From Segatella baroniae B14 (lineage in GTDB: Bacteria; Bacteroidota; Bacteroidia; Bacteroidales; Bacteroidaceae), in NCBI RefSeq assembly GCF_022024235.1, contig NZ_CP091799.1:970001-1034000 (forward strand): DNA of 64,000 nucleotides. The letters run 5' to 3'. Made by a program: the position numbers and the translations under genes. A model generated the notes under the pieces. The model worked only from the letters and a program-made list of their open reading frames with translations, ran no database searches and was not told the origin of the DNA. Positions 1 to 8,652 of this stretch are shown one piece after another. Position 1 is the stretch's first letter; each line of letters begins with the position of its first letter.

Positions 1-1
1 T

Positions 2-445
2 CTCAATAGACGGAAGGTCATAAAGGGTATGAGATGGCTGTTGCTCTGTAATGGTAAGGACATCTATGATGACAAACACAAGGAGAGACTTGAGAATGCC
101 CTAGCCATGAACAAACCTCTTGCACAGGCGTACTATTTAAAGGAGAGCATGAGGGAAATATGGATGCAAGTCACTAAAACTCATGCAGAATCTTTCCTAG
201 ACGAATGGATCAGACAAGCCAGGAGTACTAAAGTATCACTGATAGAAAAGGTGGCAAATACTATTGCAGCATATCGATCCGGCATCCTAGCATGGTACGA
301 CTGTCACATATCTACTGCTAAAGTCGAAGGTATCAATAATAAGATCAAAGTACTCAAAAGAAATGCATACGGACTCAGGGATGATAAGTACTTTGAACTT
401 AGACTCTATGCCTTACACGACAGACGCATCACGTCATTTGTCTGA
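2..445 (+). CDS. ISL3-like transposase, C-terminal part (cut by window edge)
   Basis: The reading frame is open from base 2, so the gene starts outside the window and only about 147 C-terminal residues are seen. The end carries the pattern of an ISL3-family DDE transposase: a segment reading AKVEGINNKIKVLKR, in which the E belongs to the last acidic catalytic position, followed by a short arm ending at TGA. It would cut and join the ends of its own insertion sequence. No terminal inverted repeat could be recognised downstream, so it is not clear whether the element is intact. A DUF4143 ATPase gene lies convergently 88 bp away. The family call is from motif memory only. Confidence 0.75.
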   Translation, partial: LNRRKVIKGMRWLLLCNGKDIYDDKHKERLENALAMNKPLAQAYYLKESMREIWMQVTKTHAESFLDEWIRQARSTKVSLIEKVANTIAAYRSGILAWYDCHISTAKVEGINNKIKVLKRNAYGLRDDKYFELRLYALHDRRITSFV

Positions 446-533
446 TGAACCATAATTATCAATTTAAAATATTCACTTGTTCACATTTCCGAACATCAAA
501 ATCCAGAAATAAGATGGAGAACTAGACTAAGTA

Positions 534-1796
534 TCACATTCCCCATTCCACGAACCTCTCTGGTTCTCGAAGAAAATCCATAAGATTTACAATGTATACA
601 CCCTCCTCATTCATGTAAGTAGGCTGTAATCCATTTACTATAACAATACGACGGAATCCATCGCGAAGCTTACGCAGAGACGCAAGTTCTTGATCACGTT
701 TTTCTTGAGTTTCCATCGCATAAGCAGATTGTATATATACTCGCTCATACCCACGGTTGCAAACAAAATCCACCTCCAAAGTTTTTCTCTTTCGAGTACC
801 ATCAACGTCCTTAACCTCAGTATATACTTGGCCAACGTCTACTTTCATGCCAACAGCACGTAGTTCATTGTAAAGCATATTTTCCATCATGTGTGTAGGC
901 TCAACCTGTCTAAAACCAAGACGAGCATTTCTTAAACCTAGGTCTTCAAAATAATACTTATAAGGAGAGTCTATGTATTTGCGTCCCTTTATATCATAGC
1001 GTGTGGCACGTTCAAGTACGAACGCATCTTCCATATATTCAAGGTAGAGACGTATAGTATCCACTGAAATACTACTCTGCTTTACACTCTTGAAGGTATC
1101 TGCAATCTTTGGAGGATTGGTTAATCCACCAACACATGATGCCATGATATCTACCAGTTCTGCAAGATCACTATCTTGACGCACATCATAACGTTCTTTG
1201 ATATCACGCAAATAGGTATGTTCCATTTGTTGCTCTAAGTAGTTAACCTTCTTGTTAATATCTTTTTCAAGTACAACCTGAGGCAACCCCCCATATAGCA
1301 TATATTCACGAATCAATTCTTGTGAATAATTACCACGAAAATCTGCCACTTCTTTAAAAGTCAATGGACGTACATGTATTTCATCGCCACGACCACGAAA
1401 TTCTGTAATAACATCCTTCGATAAGAATTTAGCATTAGAACCTGTCACAAACACGTCTACGTTGCTGATGCTTAAAAATGAGTTCAAAACATCCTCAAAC
1501 TCGCTGACCATCTGTACCTCATCTAACATCACATAATATTGTCCATCTGTTGATAGACGTTTATCGATATATTGTAGTAAAGCATCAGGATCTCGCAAAC
1601 TTTTATTCAGACGATTTTCAAGATTCACTCCAATAATATGATCTTCCTTTACCCCTTGCCCAAGCAAGTAGTTCTTGAAAAGGGTAAATAGCAGATATGA
1701 TTTACCACATCTGCGCATGCCTGTTATCACCTTTATCAAACCATTACCACAACTGTGAATAAGTTGATTCAAGTACTTATCTCTACTTATATCCAT
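534..1796 (-). CDS. AAA ATPase with DUF4143 domain
   Basis: The 420-residue protein has an N-terminal P-loop (GMRRCGKS, residues 26-33) and a Walker B strand ending in LDEV near residue 94, followed by the nuclease-like DUF4143 region common in this Bacteroidetes family. These ATPases are abundant and their job is unsettled; roles in stress response, mobile elements or toxin-antitoxin behaviour have been suggested. The product has no signal peptide and should be cytoplasmic. The ATG at 1796 lies just downstream of a minus-strand -7 box (1841-1848, TATTTTTG). It is transcribed alone. A relative of similar length lies at 27194-28471, but the two are clearly diverged. Confidence 0.88.
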   Translation of the reverse strand: MDISRDKYLNQLIHSCGNGLIKVITGMRRCGKSYLLFTLFKNYLLGQGVKEDHIIGVNLENRLNKSLRDPDALLQYIDKRLSTDGQYYVMLDEVQMVSEFEDVLNSFLSISNVDVFVTGSNAKFLSKDVITEFRGRGDEIHVRPLTFKEVADFRGNYSQELIREYMLYGGLPQVVLEKDINKKVNYLEQQMEHTYLRDIKERYDVRQDSDLAELVDIMASCVGGLTNPPKIADTFKSVKQSSISVDTIRLYLEYMEDAFVLERATRYDIKGRKYIDSPYKYYFEDLGLRNARLGFRQVEPTHMMENMLYNELRAVGMKVDVGQVYTEVKDVDGTRKRKTLEVDFVCNRGYERVYIQSAYAMETQEKRDQELASLRKLRDGFRRIVIVNGLQPTYMNEEGVYIVNLMDFLREPERFVEWGM

Positions 1797-1840
1797 ACTT
1801 TACTCGTCTATTTTGTGTAAATACACGTTTTTAACGATTA

Positions 1841-1848
1841 CAAAAATA
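1841..1848 (-). promoter_or_regulatory. Bacteroidales -7 box of the DUF4143 ATPase gene
   Basis: On the minus strand the sequence reads TATTTTTG, matching TAnnTTTG, about 45 bp upstream of the start codon at 1796. No clear -33 element was seen. The rest of 1849-2138 is AT-rich and shows no gene. Confidence 0.45.
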
Positions 1849-2138
1849 TATTTTTCTCTTCATCCATACAAATTTTCAACCGATATTCTTTATATTTAGG
1901 CGCTTTTTTAACATAAATGCAGTCAAAATATAGTAAGGGTTTACATTTATTTTCAATTTTACTTGCCTTCTGTTTCTAATTAAACAAAAAATCCCTAATC
2001 TAGTGGAACTTAGTTTCGTTTTCTCAAAATCAAGAACCAATCTTGGTCCACAAGAATTATATAAAGACTCAAAGTAAGAAAGTCGCTAAAATAACAGATA
2101 TTTTAACGTATACAAGCCCCATAATCCCTCATATTAAC

Positions 2139-2168
2139 TTGGTATTCTCGCAAAAATGAGTAATTTTG
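2139..2168 (+). promoter_or_regulatory. Promoter of the large structured RNA
   Basis: TTGG at 2139-2142 and TAATTTTG at 2161-2168 fit the Bacteroidales -33/-7 pair with 18 bp between them. Transcription would begin near 2175, just before the GC-richer, helix-rich segment. No protein-coding gene follows for 900 bp on this strand, so the promoter best fits a non-coding transcript. Confidence 0.55.
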
Positions 2169-2175
2169 TATAGCA

Positions 2176-2997
2176 GTAGATGTCATATCATTGCTGCTAT
2201 TAAGATATGGATGATTTAACCGCACTCGTTGTCATCTTCGTGGTGGCATTGGTTTTGAAACCTATTTGAAGGGAATCTTCGGATGGTTCGGTGAAAGCGA
2301 TTACAGACGTGACCGCTGATCTGATTCCTGGTGCTTGAAAAAACGGATACTGGCACAACAGGGAACGAGGTAATTATCTCATCCCTTCTTTCCCTTATTG
2401 CTTTTGCAACCTCAAAAGCGACTACTCAAATTCATTTGCTTTCAAAAGATAGAAAGGGCTGGGTAAGCCAAGAACGGGATCACTGCCAGTCTCGAACTAT
2501 CAGATGAATGGCTTTCACAGAAAGCGTTTCATGTTCGAGTCCTTTGCTGAAGTGTCTTTCTCTGCATAGTCATGCCTTGTGCTGACCATGCAGGGGAAGT
2601 TACTTTGGCAAACAGTCATTCCATTCTTGAGCTGGCGTGGGCGTAAGTTTGATAGAAAGAACTCTCAGCATCGCTGCTTGTAAGAAATTGGGCGGGAAAG
2701 GATTGCATCTGCCAGAGCAAACATCAAAAGGATGGACTGAATGAACTGCTGGCTGCATCAGTGGCTTGACACCAATCCTGACGGTAGTCCAGACAGTTGG
2801 TCCTTGTTTGCTCCTTTTGGCAAGAGGGTCTTCGCTCTCACGTCATGCTCTGCTGACATGAATGCGAAGACTCTCAGTTGTCAAAACAGGCGCAATCCTT
2901 GGTGTGGGGCGAAGCATTAAAAGGAGGAGGAAAGTGGACGATCCATAATTTGCCCATGACTATGGTGTAATCATCGGGCGTCCACGTCGCGCGTGCG
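2176..2997 (+). ncRNA. Large ornate structured RNA (candidate, class unassigned)
   Basis: No reading frame spans this segment, yet it is GC-richer than its flanks and packed with complementary arms. Helices checked base by base: 2360-2364/2382-2386 with inner 2367-2369/2378-2380; 2400-2406/2413-2419; 2457-2460/2466-2469; a three-part hairpin 2491-2497/2533-2539, 2504-2508/2528-2532, 2511-2516/2520-2525; a 27-bp hairpin 2543-2553/2602-2612, 2556-2567/2588-2599, 2569-2572/2583-2586; a stacked stem 2711-2714/2818-2821, 2715-2722/2806-2813, 2728-2732/2801-2805, 2733-2738/2786-2791; 2824-2835/2864-2875; 2934-2940/2979-2985 with inner 2943-2947/2961-2965. A perfect 9-bp long-range helix 2698-2706/2892-2900 encloses two of these domains as a three-way junction. 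Four pairs in the 27-bp hairpin are G-U on the plus strand and would be C-A mismatches on the minus strand, which fixes the transcribed strand. Size and style resemble giant ornate RNAs such as GOLLD or ROOL, but I cannot assign it. The ends are approximate. Confidence 0.72.
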
Positions 2998-3059
2998 TAA
3001 AAAAAATAAGGAAGTACCCCGCCCTTGTAAACAGGCTACTCTCCTACTCTTTTTGCTGA

Positions 3060-3560
3060 TTACAAGCTCACGAAGTCATAGCTCACGTTGAAATACGAAT
3101 CAGACAGCTTCGCGACGCTAATGACCATCGTGTGGTCAGCATTCGTGAACATATACAGCCCTTCTGATGATACAGGAACCTATGTATAGCTATTATGCAG
3201 TCTCTCCAGAACCGCATTCATCATGGTAGAAGGCTCCGTATCTATCACAGAGTACAAGCCACCATCTACTGGAGAGAAACTATAAAGGATGCCTTCAGAC
3301 GTTCCTGGCTTGGAATATACCAGTTGGATGTTGGCCTTGGTTGCATTCTCTGTCAATGAGAGTCCAGGTATAGCTGATACCATGTAGCTCTTAACATCAA
3401 CGACAGAGGCTCCATTAACGTGGAATGGCTCCGTCCATACTGTAACTGGAGTTTCATTATTCTCAACCAGTTCCTGCAGATCTTCGTTGCTGCAGGAACT
3501 CATAGCGATAGTACTTGCCATCAAAAGAGAAATAATGGCGATTGGAATTATACGTTTCAT
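3060..3560 (-). pseudogene. Small lipoprotein gene interrupted by an in-frame TAG
   Basis: The gene starts at 3560 with a lipoprotein signal peptide (Lys-Arg, a hydrophobic run, then SSC at residues 21-23), so the product would be exported and lipid-anchored. Translation meets TAG at 3180-3182 after 126 residues. The same frame then continues open for 39 more codons of ordinary-looking protein to TAA at 3060-3062, so the ancestral gene was about 166 residues long. I do not recognise the family. It follows 3618-4205 on the same strand after 57 bp and probably shares its transcript. A 7-bp inverted repeat (3024-3030/3060-3066) overlaps the distal stop and may help end transcription. Sequencing error or stop-codon readthrough would be alternatives to decay. 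Confidence 0.7.
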
Positions 3561-3617
3561 ATTGATTGTGTTTATGTGAAGGCAAAAGCTATGACAACAA
3601 ATGCCCTCACTTGTGAA

Positions 3618-4205
3618 TTATTCAAATGTAAACTTACGGATGTAGAAGTAAACCTCAGTGTCCTCGTATTCGTACTCATTAATGAAGTCCATCATCTGCT
3701 CATTAGTACGCTCTCCCTGTTCCATACCGGTTTTGCTGCACCATTCCTTGATGGCATTTTCTACGGTAGAATAGACATCTTCACAGGCTTCGTCGAATGG
3801 TGCTCCATAACTGCTGACGGCACACTCTTCAGGGAAGAAGTCGCCTTCATCATGCACATAATAGACCTCACAGCCACATTCACAGACTCTGTATGAGATA
3901 GAGAGTTCATCCCATAGCAGATGGTTAATCTCCTCGAATAACTCGTTGCAAGCATCCCATGCTGTTTCTGTTTCAAAGGATAGCAGATAGTAGTCATTGG
4001 CTGGGTCTTCCTCATACTCTGCCCAATAGATGTGACCACGAACACTGATTTGCTTTGTCTCGTAGTCGATGCCATAATGCTCTGCCAACTGGTAAAGCCA
4101 GATGTTCTTACTGTTCACCTCCATCTTTTGGAGTATGCTCCACAGGTCGTTCACTGCTTTGCGTGAGCCTGTCACCTTGTAGGTGGTTGTTGCTTGATTT
4201 GCCAT
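3618..4205 (-). CDS. YubB/Api92-like ferredoxin-fold protein
   Basis: This 195-residue acidic protein has no signal peptide. Its central part (about residues 75-120: aromatic motifs, LSFETETAWD, then an LSISYRVCE strand) resembles the ferredoxin-like domain of YubB/Api92 proteins carried by plasmids, phages and conjugative elements of Bacteroidetes. Function in that family is unknown. The paired CECGCE cysteines around residue 112 might bind metal, but that is a guess. It is the first gene of a probable two-gene transcript with the interrupted lipoprotein gene downstream. The start at 4205 is the only good ATG near the beginning of the conserved part. Confidence 0.65.
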   Translation of the reverse strand: MANQATTTYKVTGSRKAVNDLWSILQKMEVNSKNIWLYQLAEHYGIDYETKQISVRGHIYWAEYEEDPANDYYLLSFETETAWDACNELFEEINHLLWDELSISYRVCECGCEVYYVHDEGDFFPEECAVSSYGAPFDEACEDVYSTVENAIKEWCSKTGMEQGERTNEQMMDFINEYEYEDTEVYFYIRKFTFE

Positions 4206-5044
4206 AATCTCGATGTTTTTTTATTTCCCTACTGTAGATTTCTCTACTTTCGGGAGTGATTAGAAATTATGTTGCTTCACAAGGTGTTGTGACCATCAGC
4301 ACAAGGTTATGGCTCCAAATACAACCCGTATGGTGTGGAGATTTAGAGTCATACCATTGGATCACCTTGGGTAGATGAAGGAACAACAGTTACCTTTGCA
4401 ACCTAAATTCATCAACTCACGAAAGCAGAAACGGCAGACCTTGTATATATACGCATACGCGCACGAAGGTTTCTGAGGATATAATTATCTTTTGCCGTCC
4501 AAAAGAGAGAGAAGGGGAACTCGGTTTACTTGGACAAGCAACGGTTTAGTTTATCCCCATATTAAATATCCATAACCTAAACTAAACCTTTTATCTTCCG
4601 GCTACGAAACCAGCATTACTTTATAAGGGACAAACTCGAATACGACGGAAGGCTGACGAGGGACAAATCACTACTCGAATTTGTCCCCCAGGGACAAAAA
4701 CGTATTCGTCTTATATGGAGCAATAAAAGGTCACCAATTGCGTTACTATAAAAAGGGTTATAAATGACAATGAGCATCACTAAAGAACGCAACAGATTCA
4801 TTCGCTGCTCGCTTCTCAGCGATTGCAAGAATGTGCAAAATTCTGCGTTAAAAAGTGTAAACGTGCAAAGAACTGGAAAATCGATTTTGCAGATGTTTGC
4901 ATTTTCATTTTTTGACGGCAGTCATATTTGCAGATTTTTGCCTATTTTACGTCCCCCCACCGTCCCTCGGAGTCACTTTAGGCACCCTAAAACAAAGGCG
5001 TTTGCACTGATTATCAGCCACTTATATTTACAGATAGTAACTTC
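4206..5044. other. Gene-poor interval with repeat and small hairpins
   Basis: No convincing gene is visible here. The interval holds dispersed repeat copy 1 (4494-4588) and a perfect 8-bp hairpin TTTGTCCC-CCA-GGGACAAA at 4680-4698. Further GGGACAAA motifs lie at about 4627 and 4660; similar TTTGTCCC/GGGACAAA pairs recur at 13023-13075. A plus-strand frame beginning at 4764 is open but has no protein character until about 5045, where helicase-like residues begin. Confidence 0.5.
4494..4588 (+). repeat. 95-bp dispersed repeat, copy 1
   Basis: This stretch aligns without gaps to 22967-23061. The first 15 and last about 45 bases are nearly identical and the middle is diverged. The right part has an 11-bp perfect inverted repeat, GGTTTAGTTTA (4543-4553) and TAAACTAAACC (4578-4588). 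Copy 2 lies directly upstream of an IS30-family relic, so the repeat may be the end of a mobile element or a small non-autonomous derivative. Confidence 0.7.
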
Positions 5045-5203
5045 TGCGTCGGAAAGTAGATTCTGCGTGGGAAAGGTTTATCTTACAACAATCCAGGCGA
5101 GCGAAAGATGTACGATCTATCCACAATCACCTACGATACAGAAATAGACATATGTAGGAACCAGGATATAAAATTTGATGTAACAATAGAAGATACGAAA
5201 TGA
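5045..5203 (+). pseudogene. Relic of the 3' end of a DruE-like DUF1998 helicase gene
   Basis: The conceptual translation of 5111-5203 (YDLSTITYDTEI, then NQDIKFDVTIED) matches the last 30 residues of the 2131-residue helicase at 51702-58097 (YEISTITHDTEI, then NQEIKFDVTLED). Weaker matches continue upstream to about 5045 through a frameshift (FCVGK against ECAGK, YNNPG against YNAPG). The relic stop codon TGA (5201-5203) overlaps the mcrB ATG (5200-5202) as ATGA. So a helicase of this family was once translationally coupled to mcrB here and nearly all of it has been deleted. Confidence 0.8.
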
Positions 5204-7194
5204 ATTTAAAAGATATAGTCACATTATTCAAGAATCACCAAATCCAATATGGACTAAATGGCGATTCTAACTTAGAAGAATTATATAAATGGGAATTGGT
5301 GTCCAAACAAAATGGACACCCAGACCCTAATGCTGTAGATTTTTCTAAAGAGATTAAGTCTCTTGTACTAAAAAATCTATGCTATAGCTCGCAGATTACC
5401 GCAATTAGAAGTTTTGCGAAATATGAGCCAGAAGAGTACCGTAAACTCTTTAAAGCACTATTTGACGAAAATATCCTTTTACAGGAAAGAATTGAAAAAT
5501 TCACAAATAGTTGTAAAACATTATGGGATGATAAGATTAAAGCAAGGTTCAGTAAAATGACAAGAGCAATGTGCGATGAACGCCTGATAAGCTGTTTCTT
5601 GACATTACATAATCCTCAGAAATATACTTTTTATAAAGATGACGTCTATAAGAATTTATGTGAGCTTCTAGAGATTAAGTCACAAAAGACAGGCCATAAA
5701 CTTGTTCATTTTTACGAGTTACTGAAACAATATGTTATTCCAGAGATTGAGAAAGAGGAGGAATTGATTTTCTCAATCAATAATGAATTAAAGAAAAATG
5801 GATGTATTCAAAGTATGCCACTTACTGCTCAAACGGTATTGTGGTATCATAGAGAATTATTAAAAAACACAGGTACAGACAATAAAGTCATTGAAAGTAA
5901 ACTTGTTGATACAAAAATAGACAACGATCAAAAATATATTGACTTGCTTAAAGAGAGCAAGAACTTAGTTCTGACTGGTGCTCCTGGTACCGGTAAGACC
6001 TTTATGGCTCAGACCATAGCAAGAGAAATGGGATGCGGTAAGAACGAAATGTGCTTTGTGCAGTTTCATCCTTCTTATGACTATACAGATTTTGTAGAAG
6101 GGCTCCGACCTATTATGATGTCTGATGGACAGATGGGATTTGAGCGTAAAGATGGCATTTTTAAAGAGTTTTGCAAAAAAGCTATCAAGAATTTGGAGGA
6201 CAGCAAAAAAACTCTCACTGAGTTATCGGAAGAAAAATCACTGAATGATAAATATAATACAGTTATTGATAAAATTAATAATGGTGATTTGAATGAATTT
6301 AAGCTCAAAACAAACGGAAAATCCATGGAGGTGGTTAAGGTTACAGACTTTAATAACATAGAACTGAAAACTTCTGGAACTAGTAGTAATCGTACTTATA
6401 CCGTTTCTTTTGACAGATTGGCAAAACTTGCAAAAGTATTTACTACAACAGAGTCTTTGAACAATATTTCAAACATTAGCGATGCTGTAAGGGATGCTAT
6501 CGGAGGTTGTCATGCTTCAGCTTACTGGGCTGTACTTAAAGAAGTGTACAAACAAAAGAACATTTCAACATTAACAGCAAGTAACGTAGTCAAAAAAGAT
6601 TTTGTTTTCATCATTGATGAAATCAATCGTGGAGAGGCTTCAAAAATATTTGGTGAATTATTCTATGCCATTGACCCTGGTTATAGAGGCAAGAACGATA
6701 TTCGAGTAAAGACTCAATATCAGAACCTTGTCCCTGAAACAGATGTATTTGCAGAAGGATTTTATATTCCGGAAAACGTATTCATTCTTGGTACAATGAA
6801 TGATATAGACCGTAGTATCGAGAGCATGGACTTTGCTATGCGTCGCAGATTCACATGGAAGGAAATAAAGCCTGAAGACACACAATCTATGCTCGACACA
6901 CTCGAATGTGCTACTAAGGCAAAGAGTGTAATGGCAAGATTGAATAATGAGATATCCAAGATTGAAGGGCTTGGCCCAGCCTATCAAGTTGGACCATCAT
7001 ACTTCTTGAAGTTGGGTGATAATGGTGGAAACTTTGAAAAGTTATGGGATATGAATATCGAACCACTGCTTAGAGAATATAGCCGTGGTTTCCGCAAATC
7101 AGACGAAATCATGGAAAAGTTGAGAAGTGCTTACTTCGATACCAAAGAAAGCAACTCAAAAATTAATGATAACGAATTGGTTGATGAGAATTAA
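5200..7194 (+). CDS. mcrB: McrB-like GTPase subunit of a type IV restriction complex
   Basis: The 664-residue protein has a variable N-terminal half (target-recognition part) and an AAA+ motor: Walker A GAPGTGKT at 260-267, Walker B ending IDEINRGE with Asp473-Glu474, and the McrB signature MNDIDRS around Asn534 (MNTADRS in classical McrB). McrB forms a nucleotide-driven ring that binds modified DNA and feeds the McrC nuclease. The ATG at 5200 overlaps the stop of the upstream helicase relic. mcrC overlaps its 3' end, so the two are co-translated. No fresh promoter was recognised at 5200; the original one was probably lost with the upstream gene. Confidence 0.9.
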   Translation: MNLKDIVTLFKNHQIQYGLNGDSNLEELYKWELVSKQNGHPDPNAVDFSKEIKSLVLKNLCYSSQITAIRSFAKYEPEEYRKLFKALFDENILLQERIEKFTNSCKTLWDDKIKARFSKMTRAMCDERLISCFLTLHNPQKYTFYKDDVYKNLCELLEIKSQKTGHKLVHFYELLKQYVIPEIEKEEELIFSINNELKKNGCIQSMPLTAQTVLWYHRELLKNTGTDNKVIESKLVDTKIDNDQKYIDLLKESKNLVLTGAPGTGKTFMAQTIAREMGCGKNEMCFVQFHPSYDYTDFVEGLRPIMMSDGQMGFERKDGIFKEFCKKAIKNLEDSKKTLTELSEEKSLNDKYNTVIDKINNGDLNEFKLKTNGKSMEVVKVTDFNNIELKTSGTSSNRTYTVSFDRLAKLAKVFTTTESLNNISNISDAVRDAIGGCHASAYWAVLKEVYKQKNISTLTASNVVKKDFVFIIDEINRGEASKIFGELFYAIDPGYRGKNDIRVKTQYQNLVPETDVFAEGFYIPENVFILGTMNDIDRSIESMDFAMRRRFTWKEIKPEDTQSMLDTLECATKAKSVMARLNNEISKIEGLGPAYQVGPSYFLKLGDNGGNFEKLWDMNIEPLLREYSRGFRKSDEIMEKLRSAYFDTKESNSKINDNELVDEN

Positions 7195-8512
7195 CTTAAC
7201 AGACAACAATATTGGACAGGTGAAAGCTGGGACATTTCTTCGTAAAGATGTCTCAGCTTTATTCCCTATTGCCGACAAGACAATAGCTCAATTATGTCAT
7301 GAAAATGAGAATCTGCTAATATTCCCCTATAGTATAGAGGATTCTGACGACAAAGTCGGTGAAGCTTCTGTTATGACCATTCTAAATACAAGTGACCCTG
7401 AAAAGGTACGTATTACCACAGGAAATGTGATGGGGTTTATCGGTGTAGGAAACCTGCAGATAAAAATTAAATCCCGTTTTGACGAAGGACGTGATGATTA
7501 TCTCTTACATTACATGCTTCAAAAAGTCTTTTCATTCAATCTCTTTGACCTTAATCATAATAACGAAAAAGAGGATGTATTTGACTTTATTATGTTTATG
7601 TTCCCTCACTTGCTAAGGAACGCAATGCGCCAGGGCATATACAGAGAGTATCATAACTTCAAACATAACGACTCAAAATTAAAAGGTACTATTGACTGTG
7701 GACGCCATATTGCCCAAAACATTCCGTTTGCAGGAAATGTAGCATACTCCACTCGTGAATATACCTATGACAATGACATGACAGAGTTAATCCGTCATAC
7801 AATTGAGTTTATGAAGTCAAAGAGATATGGTCAATCCGTATTAGGTTTAGATCAGGAAACTATAGACAATGTAAAATCCATAATTTCACTAACTCCTTCA
7901 TATAACAAAAATGAGCGTGGTGCAATTATTGGTAAGAACCTTAGACATAAGAGTCATCCTTACTATACGGAATACCAGCCCCTGCAATGCCTTTGCTTAC
8001 AAATTCTAAGAATGGAAGAAGTAAAGTACGGAGAAACTGATGAGGAAATTTGTGGTATTCTGTTTGATGGAGCCTGGCTTTGGGAAGAGTATCTGAATAC
8101 CATTCTACAAAAAGAGGGCTTCAAGCATCCTGAAAACAAGAAACATAAAGATGGCATCTATTTGTTTGAAGATCATAGTGGAATCCGTTATCCAGATTTC
8201 TATAAAGAAGATATTGTTCTCGATGCAAAATACAAGAAGCTTGAAAGTTATGAAAAAGTTTCAAAAGTTAATCGCAATGACCTTCATCAGTTAATTACAT
8301 ACATCAATAACTTACAGGCCTCAAAAGGAGTTTTTATAGCTCCTTTGACTGAAAGACTGCAGAAAATTCCAAAATCACGATTGAAAAACTCATCTGCATC
8401 ACTATATATATTAGGTGTTGAGATTTGTCATACCTCCACTTCTTATGCAGACTTCTGTGAAAAGATGAAAGCAAAAGAAGCATTCTTTGTAGATACATTA
8501 AGACAATTATAA
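7184..8512 (+). CDS. mcrC: McrC-like nuclease subunit
   Basis: The product (about 442 residues) matches the McrBC 5-methylcytosine restriction system component: an N-terminal beta-rich arm that docks on McrB, the central YREYHNFKHNDSKLKGTID type segment, and a C-terminal PD-(D/E)XK core in which YPDF...IVLDAKYKK supplies the catalytic Asp and Asp-x-Lys (about residues 334-351). The ATG at 7184 overlaps the mcrB stop by 11 bases and is preferred to the in-frame ATG at 7127, which would overlap mcrB by 68 bases. A rho-independent terminator follows at 8533-8563. Confidence 0.88.
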   Translation: MRINLTDNNIGQVKAGTFLRKDVSALFPIADKTIAQLCHENENLLIFPYSIEDSDDKVGEASVMTILNTSDPEKVRITTGNVMGFIGVGNLQIKIKSRFDEGRDDYLLHYMLQKVFSFNLFDLNHNNEKEDVFDFIMFMFPHLLRNAMRQGIYREYHNFKHNDSKLKGTIDCGRHIAQNIPFAGNVAYSTREYTYDNDMTELIRHTIEFMKSKRYGQSVLGLDQETIDNVKSIISLTPSYNKNERGAIIGKNLRHKSHPYYTEYQPLQCLCLQILRMEEVKYGETDEEICGILFDGAWLWEEYLNTILQKEGFKHPENKKHKDGIYLFEDHSGIRYPDFYKEDIVLDAKYKKLESYEKVSKVNRNDLHQLITYINNLQASKGVFIAPLTERLQKIPKSRLKNSSASLYILGVEICHTSTSYADFCEKMKAKEAFFVDTLRQL

Positions 8513-8532
8513 TTGGTCAAATAACATATTAA

Positions 8533-8563
8533 AGCAGGAAGAAACAGTTCTTTCTGCTTTTTT
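8533..8563 (+). terminator. Terminator after mcrBC
   Basis: An 11-bp stem (8533-8543 with 8548-8558, two G-U pairs on the plus strand) with an ACAG loop is followed by a run of T to 8563. It closes the mcrBC transcript. Confidence 0.8.
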
Positions 8564-8589
8564 CTATCACTTTTGCATATTCTTTTGAT

Positions 8590-8625
8590 TGTGCAGATAG
8601 ACTGCACAATCAATTCATACCTTTG
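8590..8625 (+). promoter_or_regulatory. Conserved 18-bp element plus -7 box, copy 1
   Basis: TGTGCAGATAGACTGCAC (8590-8607) is followed after exactly 10 bp by TACCTTTG (8618-8625). The element is palindromic here (GTGCAG, five bases, CTGCAC), and the palindrome extends to GATTGTGCAG/CTGCACAATC. The same arrangement occurs at 40466-40501 (minus), 58219-58254 and 60096-60131. It occupies the place of the -33 box and probably binds a regulator. Confidence 0.75.
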
Positions 8626-8652
8626 CATCAGAAGTTAAACATTAATAGAAGG

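Noticed and set aside
2207..2269. A 20-codon hydrophobic peptide frame at the start of the structured RNA segment
   Set aside because: It is short, and its 3' part overlaps the helix region (2251-2262). It could be chance; there is not enough to call a gene, though a frame-jumped continuation to about 2318 is possible.
2491..2542. tRNA-like T arm (GTTCGAGTCC) at 2533-2542
   Set aside because: No acceptor, D or anticodon arms can be formed around it. The GTTCGAG arm pairs perfectly with CTCGAAC at 2491, as part of a long hairpin of the structured RNA.
2176..2997. Group II intron, RNase P RNA or tmRNA as explanation of the structured segment
   Set aside because: No domain V-like hairpin or GUGYG start, no conserved P4 sequence of RNase P and no tRNA-like ends or tag frame were found.
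4764..5147. A 127-codon plus-strand open frame between the dispersed repeat and mcrB
   Set aside because: The composition is not protein-like for most of its length. Its last residues are explained as a frame of the decayed DruE-like helicase end, so it is not a gene.
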